From contig CM026421.1 in the NCBI GenBank assembly GCA_014871385.1, forward strand, positions 26,778,752 through 26,842,751: a DNA stretch of 64,000 nucleotides, in the 5' to 3' direction. Shown piece after piece: positions 55,376 through 64,000 of the stretch. This DNA is from Ceratodon purpureus (lineage: Eukaryota; Streptophyta; Bryopsida; Pseudoditrichales; Ditrichaceae). A model generated the notes under the pieces. The model searched no databases. It saw only the letters and a list, made by a program, of their open reading frames with translations, and was not told the origin of the DNA. Position numbers and translations under genes: made by a program. How positions within the stretch are numbered: the stretch's first letter is position 1; every line of letters starts with the position of its first letter.

Positions 55376-56241
55376 ACTGATTCGCTTGTTTGTATTGATT
55401 TGCTTTGTTTATTGATTTGCTGGTGTAGTGATTCACTTGCATTGGTTCAAGACAATGCCAATTTCCGGCCAGCATCAAAATGAAGTGTACTAAAAGACGA
55501 AGCATCAAAATCTGAAATTTGTGACCGGTTTGTTTTAGTTTCGCACATTGACAATTTCACAAATTCACTTCTCAGTTGCTAATTGTGTTGACAGCTTAAA
55601 AGCAGTTCACAATCTCAAGAACCTCACATTTGCAATCCGTCAACACTTACAGAAAGGTAGGCTATAAACGTAAGAGTTGATTTAATCAAACCCAGTTGAT
55701 CACACCGCACTTGATCGACCACTTAGCATGACACAACTGAGTCACTGACCCTTGACTATAATGCCGGTAAATAAGAGAAAACCAAACCCCATCTTCCAAG
55801 CACAGTGTTTTAAGTAAGGTTCGTTTCGGAAGTTTTCCAGTTTCGAAACTGATACGAAAGGGATACGTAACGAACTGTTTGAATCATAAAACTTCGTGCC
55901 CAGCTCCCCGAACTGTAACAAGAGTCAGATTACCCTTGTACACGATTTCACGACCTCCCACCTTGAAAACACAGCCATCCCATACACAACATCAAGAAAA
56001 TCAGTAAATCAACAGAGAGAACTTGAAAGCACAAAGTTTACTACACTTGCACTCCTGTAACATCATGTTAATTCTAGAATCAAGTATTCAGATTGTACGC
56101 AACCTTGGATGCTAAAATATCCCTGAAACGCATATGTACAACATTTAAGTGCATTTTGAAGATTACAAATTTTGCAAATTTCCGACAATGAAGGAATCAC
56201 AGCACCTGGTGAGCATCTGAAAACGCAATTTACATACTTGT

Positions 56242-56913
56242 TTACTGTTTCATCTTCTTTGCCTTGCCCTTAGCAATCATCTCTGCCTTTCGCTTAGCAA
56301 TCATTTCGTCATTGTCGTAGTTGTCCAAGTCGTCATCTTCACCTTCATCCTCTGTCTCTTCATCCTTCAAGTCGATGTAAGCTGTTTTTCCCTTGTTGAT
56401 GGCTGCTTGATATTTGGTGAAGGAATATCCAGTCACTTTCGGAGTTGCCACTGTCGGAGCTGCCACTTCTGTTTCCATTGTCTCCATCAGCTGGTTTTTG
56501 ATGGAAGTGATGTGATTCTTGAGGTAAGTGAGTTGGTTCTTCTTATTCCTTGGAGGGTGCATCACCCCAGTTGTATTTGCCACTGCCACAAATTGCCTCA
56601 AAGCTATGGAGTTCCAAGTTCCATCCCATCCTTCAGAAACCATCCCCGAAACTTGGTCAAAATCAGGTACTTCATACTTTGTTGTCTCTTGAAATGTCTT
56701 CAGATCCTTTAGCCAATGTCGTAGGCATGGCAGGTTGACATGTGCATCTTTCATGAATTAAAACTCTCCACCTCTCCTTGCTGCTGAATCTCTCCAGACT
56801 AGAAGCTCTGGTTTCTCGCAATCTCCATTGAAGACCAACTCGGGTTCCTTCTGGGAGGTTGAACCATCCTCAATCTTCATCTTCCCCTTCTTGATATTCG
56901 GATCCTGTTCCAT
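56242..56913 (-). pseudogene. Hypothetical DNA-binding-like ORF with one nonsense codon
   Basis: From ATG 56913 the frame reads 51 codons (with VWRDSAARRGGEF), meets TAA at 56758-56760, and continues in the same frame from ATG 56754 for 170 codons to TAA 56242. The second part has LRHWLKDLKTFQETTKYEV, then a stretch with conserved-looking Trp (SEGWDGTWNSIALRQF), then KSIKNQL-like helices, then an acidic tail (DEETEDEGEDDDLDNYD) and a Lys-rich end. This order recalls Myb/SANT-like proteins associated with plant and fungal transposons, but I cannot name it. It may be a nonsense-broken gene or a shorter gene starting at 56754. Confidence 0.45.
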
Positions 56914-58700
56914 ACCTGTAACCTGTAGAAAAAATATTCAAAAAAAAAATATTAGAAAACACATCCAGTACCCATCTAGTACACATCCAGATTGAGACTA
57001 ATTAGTATCCATGTACACGATATTAATTCAAAAACTATACATAATTCGACTCTATTGAGACTTAATATCAATGGAACCTGAACTTCAGAAAATGACCAAT
57101 CAGAGCTGACAAAGAAGACCAATGAAACAGCCTCTCAAGGTCCGCTTATTAAGGTAAATAATTAACTATACAAAGCACTTGTACCTGGCTAAATGAGAGA
57201 TGCAAGTGCACACTGACTGCGCTCTAGTTGAAGAATAATTATCAATGGGAGTCTATAAAAAAAGTTGCTCAAATAATCCAGACCCACCCGAGAAGGGAGC
57301 TTGCGGTTAGACCTGTGACCAAGAAAAGGGTCATAATGATACCTGCAGTCTCTGATTCGAAGATTGAAAGAATTCTTTGGCCTTCAACGCCAACACAGAG
57401 GAATGGCAACAGTGAGTTACCTGCAGCCGAGTTGTAGTTGCCAAAATTCAAATTTTGTCAGTGTCGTGAGCAGGAACTATGCCATAGCCCAGATGATGCT
57501 ATCAATTCACATAAACCCGCACAAAAAACAGAGAGGTCGTACTCTAAATCAACTATGTTACAGTACCGATTAGAATTTAACGAAGTGAAACCCCACTATA
57601 GTACAGTGAAACAAATCCGCAGATAAAACTGAAGTTTAAATGGAGTTTGATGGCCTATAAATTAGGACTATACTTTTTTCTCACAAGTAGCGATCAGGTT
57701 TATGCTACTCTCGGAGACGGAATAAATTTTGCACCAAAACGCACACAAAAACCTAGATCACCTCCTTCCCAAACTCAAGCAATACAGTGCCTCCATGTCA
57801 AGTAATCTACATGAGAATCTTCCACACGCCCCAAAACAAATGCGGTTTCGAAGTCATTGTGGCGGGTTTCATCAAAACTTACCAGAAAAACCAACGCAGT
57901 CACAATGCCCACTCCCGGCTTCACCTTCGTCTTAAATCCTCTCTCCCTCCCTGACCTTGGCTTCAAGCTCCGCACTCTGCAGATTATAACCACCAGTAAA
58001 TACACAGAAGAAACAAAAGACCTTTGAGACAACAACAGCATTCCTCTCTGCAGAAGCTCCAGCGCCACAGTCCCTAATCTATCGACAAAAGACCTCGGCA
58101 GTACTTCCTCAGCAAGTCTGAGATCAAGACGTGAAGTCACTCGAACAAATTCCCGAGTGTCTACATAGCTGACAGCTTCTACATATCAAATCCCAGATGC
58201 TCCTCGCCCGCCCCCAAGAGACACCCCTCAAACCCCAAGCCTCGCATGCATCTGTTTGAGCAAGTCTAGAAAGCGAACTGCAACGGAACTCACCTGCTAC
58301 GGAACTCGCATTGCTGGCGATGCCGGTGCCAAAGCTCCAAGTTTTCTCGAAACCAAATGAACTAGGCGTATGATTCTAAAGCTTTTCTCCTTCCCTGCTT
58401 GTTCTAAAAGCTTCTACTTGCTTCCTCTGCTTGCCCACTACTCCATCTCCTTCATGAGTGATTCTCCACGTTGCGCATTCATGATCGTGTTGTTAGCAAA
58501 GTGTGACAAATCTCATGAACTCCTGTTGAAGTGACGGACCACGTTTCCCATTTCGTCTCGACAGGTCGACGGGCTACCACCGGTGGCAAAAAACAAAACT
58601 CAGTTTGAATTTACCGGCAAGGCCAGTCACTATACCTGCTAAGCAGGTCACCATCTCTCTCGTTAGTTCCGTGATTTAGGGTCATCGCTGCTCATTTTCT
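56914..58700. other. Unassigned stretch
   Basis: I see only short ORFs. One minus frame (57775-58140) is mildly protein-like with LRLAEEVLPRSFVDRLGTVA, but nothing supports it further. Confidence 0.4.
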
Positions 58701-58725
58701 CTTATCTCATTCTTGCAGTCGCATT

Positions 58726-58825
58726 GCCTGCGCTTGCTCCGCTCCATCCGCTTGTCTGCGCTTGCTTTGCTTGCCTGCGCTTGCTCCGCTCCATTCGCTT
58801 GCCTGCGCCTGCTCCGCATCTGCTG
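58726..58825. repeat. Degenerate minisatellite, gcttgcctgcgcttgctccgc unit
   Basis: Two to three imperfect copies of a unit of about 40 bases containing cctgcgcttgctccgctccat. Confidence 0.7.
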
Positions 58826-59283
58826 AGCTCATTTCTTTCAAGTCGGCATATCTTTGGATTGAGGTTTGCGGAGAAATCTCAAGCATCTGCAACAGCTTTG
58901 TGAAGGAGTGTATCAGGTACGCATTCGGCTATTGATGCAAGTTTTTTGTATTTCTTTGTTGATCGTATCGATGACTTAGGTTTTTGGAGTTTTTACGATC
59001 TTTAGTGTCATTGCTGTTGTTGAAGTCTGCTAACGTTTGAGACTTTTGATTTGGTTTTACAGGTGAAGGCTCTGGATCCTCAGTAGAGCGTATTCGAGAC
59101 CGAAGACCTTATGCCGAACCTTCGTTCACCTTCTACTTTGTTTTGATTTTCTTGTTGTTGAAGGAGTGTTTGATTTCGCTGCATGTGTTTGATTCCGCTA
59201 GAGTGTTTGATTTGGCTGGATGTATTTGATTCCGCTAGAGTGTTTGATTTGGCTGCATGTATTTGATTCGGCTGCATGTCTTT

Positions 59284-59512
59284 CCAAGCTGCTGCGATCA
59301 TTTTATTTTTTTTTGGTTTTTAGATTGGTGCGGTGGCTTAGGTTTGGTTTAGTTTTCTTTGCAAGCTGCTGCGATCATTTATTTATTTTTGGTTTTTAGA
59401 TTGGTGCGGTGGCTTAGGTTTGGTTCAATTTTCTTTGCAAGCTGCAGTGATTGTTTGTTTTTTTCGTTTTTAGATTGGTGCGGTGGCTTAGGGTGGGTTC
59501 TGTTTTCTTTGC
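59284..59512. repeat. Three tandem copies of a 74-76 bp unit
   Basis: The word tagattggtgcggtggctta occurs at 59321, 59397 and 59471. Each copy starts caagctgc and passes through a T-rich stretch. A further caagctgctgcgatcgttta piece lies at about 59,702. It sits in what may be the leader or an intron of the recombinase gene downstream. Confidence 0.85.
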
Positions 59513-59952
59513 AAGCTTGACATCGGCAGTGCCTCTCGGCCGATCACCTGTTTGGCGCTTTCTTCCTGCTTTAGTGCAATTGTCTTCACATTTGCTCAAT
59601 AATTCCACGTCACAGACTTCTCTATCTGCCAGAAAGGTCAATGGTTCTTCAAGGTTTTATTCAGCTCGATTGGGTGTTAGCAATGTCTTTGCATGTCGTT
59701 GCAAGCTGCTGCGATCGTTTAATTTTTTTTTTGTTTATAAATTGTATGCTACGGTTTATGCATGCTACAGGAGCATGCGTTATTTCTAATTTATTTTATG
59801 ATTTTGTTTTGTGCAGGATACAACAGGATACAGCAGGGTAGCAGGGTTTCTAATCTAGTGTTTTGATTTTTTGAGTCTAATTTGTAGATTTAATTGATGT
59901 TAATTTTTGTTTTGATTCTTAGGTGTCTGTTTTTTGTTTTCTTTCATCATAG

Positions 59953-60078
59953 TGGAGGTTAGAGTTAGCAGTCGTTCTACTAAGGGGAAGAGGGGAAGGG
60001 CTTTGTTGAAGAGAGTCAGTGCTGATGGACCTGTTTGTGATCGTCCCCCTGTTGGGGTTTCTGATCCGGGGGTTTTTG
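59953..60078 (+). pseudogene. Upstream exon piece of the recombinase gene, cut by the TTAA element
   Basis: After acceptor TTTCATCATAG a frame stays open for 42 codons (VEVRVSSRSTKGKRGRALLK and on) up to the TTAA element. It resumes in the same frame at 60948 with NSPGRSPVSKKPAKSRRSR. The insertion therefore lies in coding sequence. Confidence 0.55.
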
Positions 60079-60082
60079 TTAA

Positions 60083-60943
60083 CCCCTAAAGTTCTGAGGG
60101 TATTTTTCATCAAAACTGCCTGAAAACAGCCCCTCTTCAAATCAAGGTGGATTTTGCTAAGTTGGGGTCATAATTAGTACATCTAACCATAAGATCTTGT
60201 AGCTAACTTCTATGTCTACATGTCCGCCAAATCTTGCACACTCATTCCTCACCAATTGCAACATCATAACGTTTAAAGTTGAAAATCAATTTTTTTTTCC
60301 CTACGCAAAAAAGGAACAGCAGAGTTTTGAAGGCCCAAAAAACCATTTTTTTGCATTATGGATTTTGGCGGTTTTGATGCACATCAAAGAAGACTGAGTT
60401 AGCTATTTGTATTGAAAAAACCATATTCAAAAAAGTTGTGAAAGGTTGCCAAAAAAATCATTTTTTGCTAGGGGGTATACTGAAATTCACAAACAAATGC
60501 CTTTTTTTGACAATAAAAATAGCATATGAAAAAAATTTGGATTAAAAACCCGAACAGTGGGAACATGCTCTATTGCCTTCTCTATACATAGAAATTTTTA
60601 TTTTTGAAAAATATCAAAATCTCAATTTTTGGTGGAATTTCAAAGTTTCGTCTTTGGGCAGATTTTCGCAGATTTTCGCAATTTTGGGCAGTTTTGGGCA
60701 GTTTTGGGCAGAATTTGCTGCATTCAGAGTGGTTCAGCAGCTGCCCTACGAGCAGCGTTTGACACTTAAACCTTCATAACTTTTGATCCTGATGTCTGAA
60801 TTGAAAAATAAAAATACCCACACCAAGATCTCCGAACGGCCCACCTTCAATAAAAATTTCAGAAAATCCCGATGTAAATTGCATTCATAGGTACATGCCC
60901 AAATTCCAAAAAAGCCCAAATGTGGATGATTGTCCTTTAGGGG
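60083..60943. mobile_element. TTAA-flanked piggyBac-type MITE inside an exon
   Basis: An 861-bp insert begins CCCCTAAAG and ends CTTTAGGGG, flanked by TTAA at 60079-60082 and 60944-60947. Removing it and one TTAA leaves an open frame across the join. The inside is AT-rich, without a transposase, and contains catctaaccataagatcttg (60,180), the motif shared with the elements at 22.4-27.0 kb. Confidence 0.8.
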
Positions 60944-60947
60944 TTAA

Positions 60948-61113
60948 TAGCCCTGGTCGTTCGCCGGTTTCCAAGAAACCAGCGAAGTCCAGGAGAAGTC
61001 GTTTGCCTCGTAAAATTGAGGCTAGTTTCAGTGATGCATCTGCAGCTATAGAGAGCGAGGTAGTTCTAGCTATAGAGAGCGAGGTAGTTCCAGCTGTAGA
61101 GAGCGAGGCATAG
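60948..61113 (+). pseudogene. Exon piece between MITE and in-frame TAG
   Basis: The frame carries basic residues (KKPAKSRRSRLPRKIE) and three Glu/Ser repeats (AIESEVV type), then TAG at 61111-61113. The same frame continues at 61114 into the recombinase. The stop would truncate a protein started upstream. Confidence 0.5.
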
Positions 61114-63919
61114 CCCAAGAGGGAGGTGACAAATACAGCCGGTCTTGAATTCCACGATCCTCAGCGACGTGGTCTTGAATTGCACGATCCTTTTTCTGGT
61201 CTTGATTCGCTTTTAGAGTTGGAATGTGGTTCTGAGGATGAGCTTTTATTCGATACGTCTTTGGCAGCTCCTCAAGCCGGTTGTTCGTTACTCGATGTAC
61301 CTGTTACTCCTCTCGAGGTACCTGTTACTGCTTCTGTCAAGACAGTATGTGTCACTCCTTCTGTCGAGGTAGTATGTGTCACCCCTTCTGTCGAGGCAGT
61401 ATGTGTTGCTCCTTTAGTCGAGGCAGTATCTGTCGCTCCTTCTGTCGAGGCAGTTGATCTTGGAAATTCTTCTAAGAAGAAGAGTTGCACATTTCTTCCA
61501 TTGGATCCTGAGATTTTTGAATCTGTGTGTAACATGGATGAAAGCAAAAGCATTAAGAATGAGAGGTGGGCGGCAAATAGATTCAATGCTTGGCGAGAAT
61601 CTGTAGGTCTGAGTACTTCTGTCAGTATTGTTGACCTGCCGCTTGAAGATCTAGCAGATCTTCTTACTCGTTTTTTTCTCTGTCTATGCAAAGACAGTGG
61701 TGAACGGTATCCTTCTGGATCGATTGGAAATATATATGATTCTTTCCATAGAATCGTTGGACGCCATCAAGCTAAGCAGATGAAACTTCAGAAAATTAAA
61801 GAACCTCTAATAAGAATATCTGAGCATCATTTCTTTGTTCAGACTAATGCTGCAGTTGTTAAATCAATGGAGCTCTCAAGAGATGCAGGAGTTAACAAGC
61901 CAAGGAAAAAACCTAAGAGCCTGACCTTTGCTGAGGAGGCAATGATATTAAATCATCCTTCTCACCAGTTGACCTCAGCCAGAGGTGTTAACAAGCGTAT
62001 GTTGTATCACTGCATGTCTAAGTTTGTCATTCGTGGTGGAAAGGAGGCATATAATCTGAAGTATAAAGATTTTGTTCGTGGTGTGAATTCGGCTGGAGCA
62101 CCGTACGTTCAGTAAGTTTCAAAAAACTTTTTATTGTTTTTTATTTGCTTGGTTATTCAGTAAGCTAGTTTGGATTTCTTTGTTTCGACTGTATTGATGT
62201 TCTCAGTTCTTTGCTTCGAGCTTTTTTGTTTGCTTATTTTATGTTTTGCTTTGTGTTTTGCTTTTATGTTTTGCTTTGTGTTTTGCTTTTATGTTTTGCT
62301 TTTACGTTTTGCTTTGTTATCTTCAAGTCTGGATTTAATTTACATGGTTTTTTTTTTTGTTTATTAGGTACAATGAGAGGCTGTCAAAAAATAACAAAGT
62401 GTCACTGAGCCGCTGTCAGGATGAACACTTCCGACCACCCGTGACTTCTTACTCCCATGATGTTGTTATGACATGGGCCACTTATGATGAGCATCTTTCA
62501 GATGACATGAAGAATGGTGCACTATTTCTCACTGCCATTCCTAAATCAGCATCAAAGGTATGGTATAAGAATACTCCAGTTGGCCTTTGTACAATCAGTA
62601 ATTGGTTGAAAGTAATGGCTGCTGAAGCTAATGTTCAAGGAGTAGTGACGAACAAAAGTGGAAGGAGAACTGCTATCTCTCGCATGGCTATCGCTAACGT
62701 GCCGAGGAATGTCATGTGTGAAGTGACTGGTCACAAGAGCGCTACTTCACTTGATCGCTACGATGATACTCTAGATGTTTCTAGAGAGGCTGCCATGCGA
62801 GCTTTGGATGCTGCACCTGTTGGCGGTGTAGTTCAACAGTACTCATCGCTCAAGGCTCAGGTTGCTAGGGACTACATTGATCATAATGCTGTGAATGTTC
62901 CATCGGCATTGAAGGAGGTTCCACCGAGTACCAACCTAAGTGTCGTTCCTTCATTTGCTAATTTTCCGTATGCTGGTTCTGATCGGCTGAATAGTCCTAC
63001 ACATACTAATTTCGTTGGAACTAATCTACATCAGAGTAGTCGACAGTTTCCGGTTACTGAAGCATCGGATCCAGGTACTGGAAGACCGCTTCAGGGTACT
63101 GGGCCACCAACTCAGATAAGTGGACACGGTCAAGTGGATATGGAGCCTGGATGTGCGGCTTATGTGCATCAGAGTCCGGCTTATGTGCATCAGAGTCCGG
63201 CTTATGTGCATCAGAGTCTTGTACCATCGCATCCACGTAGTGGACCACCGCTTCAAGGTCCTAGACCACCGGGTCCTAGACCACCGACTCAGATAAGTAG
63301 ACCTCCGGGTATGTCAAGTGGTCAAGCTGATATGGAGCCTAGATTTGCGGCTTCAGGTTCAGCAAGGTGTATAGGTGCCTGTGAAGTGCACTGCAGAGTT
63401 GGTGTTTCACCTCAATCTGGCAAGTTTGAGGTTGCTAAAAACCCTTATGGCAATCAGAAGAAGCATGGCCAGGTCTTCAAATCAGTTCCCCCACAATACG
63501 CCAAGACTGCTGGACAAATGTTACGTGAGGCCGACTTTGCAGAAGGATGTACCTACGGTGTGGAAGCGAGACTTTGTAATCCTGTTGATGGTACTTACTG
63601 TGAGCCTGATGATGTTTTAGGTTTCTCCGATTTAGACCTGCAAGATATCATAAACAACTTTGGGAGCAATCAAGAGGCACCGAAGAGGAGTGTTAGAGAA
63701 GAAGGTCAAGGTGGCGTTGCAGGCTCTTCTACTATGGCCGAGTCAAAAACCTGCGTTGTAGGGGATGGTGTGGTTGCTGTCACGAGTAAAGAATTGCGGC
63801 CAGTGCAGTCAGAGTCTCGACCTCCATCAACTCCATTTAGTCAGTTGACGAATGTCAACATGGTTTTTGGTAGGGAGCAGATGGAATCAGTTCTAAATAG
63901 ATTGTTTGGTTCGAAGTAA
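61114..63919 (+). CDS. Crypton-like tyrosine recombinase, two exons
   Basis: The exons are 61114-62111 and 62368-63919, joined in phase 2 (TTCA|GTAAGT ... TTTATTAG|GTACAATG). The first ATG after the upstream stop is 61534, which still includes the whole recombinase and would give 709 aa. The N-terminal part has a 12-residue repeat (CVTPSVEVV type, 61,330-61,450). The core starts NERWAANRFNAWRESVG with TRFFLCLCKDSGERYPSGS, similar to the SAM-like region of Crypton/DUF3504 proteins. Catalytic-type motifs follow: FVIRGGKEAYNLKYKDF (Arg I), NKSGRRTAIS (box II, with Lys where His is usual), VTGHKSATSLDRYD (His and nucleophile Tyr). A C-terminal extension of about 350 aa has QSPAYVH repeats and Pro-rich repeats. 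Confidence 0.75.
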
Positions 63920-64000
63920 TTTAGACCATGCTTTTCTCCCTCAACTAATTGTGACGTTGAATAGTTAGAAATAATGAGGGAGTTTTTAATGCAGGTCTAA

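Noticed and set aside
62170..62408. Phe/Cys/Leu-rich small ORFs
   Set aside because: They lie in the T-rich intron of the recombinase gene.

Overview
This window looks like nuclear DNA of a land plant. The evidence is spliced genes with GT-AG introns, a GALS-type (GT92) beta-1,4-galactan synthase, a secreted self-incompatibility S1-like (SPH) protein, two Ty1/copia retrotransposons, a MULE-type transposase with a SWIM zinc finger, and a Crypton-like tyrosine recombinase. The mixture, and a bryophyte-like style of transposase, suggest a moss, liverwort or similar early-diverging lineage. That placement is inference; the species cannot be read from the sequence.

Layout. 1-12.0 kb: a very large minus-strand gene, cut by the left window edge, with exons whose splice sites and phases agree across most junctions. 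It has a basic, RG-rich N-terminal part, a huge exon made of 41 in-register copies of a 171-bp (57-codon) repeat, three RNA-polymerase-II-CTD-like heptads, and a GNHR motif resembling the ParB/sulfiredoxin fold. 12.8-16.5 kb: divergent to it, a two-exon MULE-like transposase gene (about 1190 aa), facing a small convergent ORF at 16.7-17.2 kb. 17.4-20.2 kb: low-complexity DNA and a degraded gene resembling the tail of a pogo-type transposase. 20.3-29.3 kb: AT-rich intergenic DNA with several TTAA-flanked MITE-like elements and compound microsatellites. 29.3-31.2 kb: the three-exon GALS gene. 31.2-36.2 kb: no gene seen, one local inverted-repeat cluster. 36.2-38.1 kb: a five-exon gene of unknown function. 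39.2-45.0 kb: copia element 1 (minus strand), complete with 469-bp LTRs and a 5-bp target duplication. 47.0-47.5 kb: the S1-like gene. 48.1-54.6 kb: copia element 2 (plus strand), 188-bp LTRs, carrying a nested TIR element inside gag and an antisense F-box-like ORF. 54.6-59.9 kb: mostly unassigned, with one hairpin, small tandem repeats and a nonsense-broken ORF. 59.9-63.9 kb: a Crypton-like recombinase gene interrupted by a TTAA-flanked element and one in-frame stop.

The host genes that look intact are GALS (cell-wall pectin side chains, Golgi), the S1-like secreted protein and the unknown five-exon gene. Most of the rest is mobile DNA of several superfamilies, often nested. The two most unusual items are the minisatellite/GNHR gene paired head-to-head with a MULE-like transposase, and copia element 1, whose primer-binding site matches the anticodon arm, not the 3' end, of initiator tRNA-Met.
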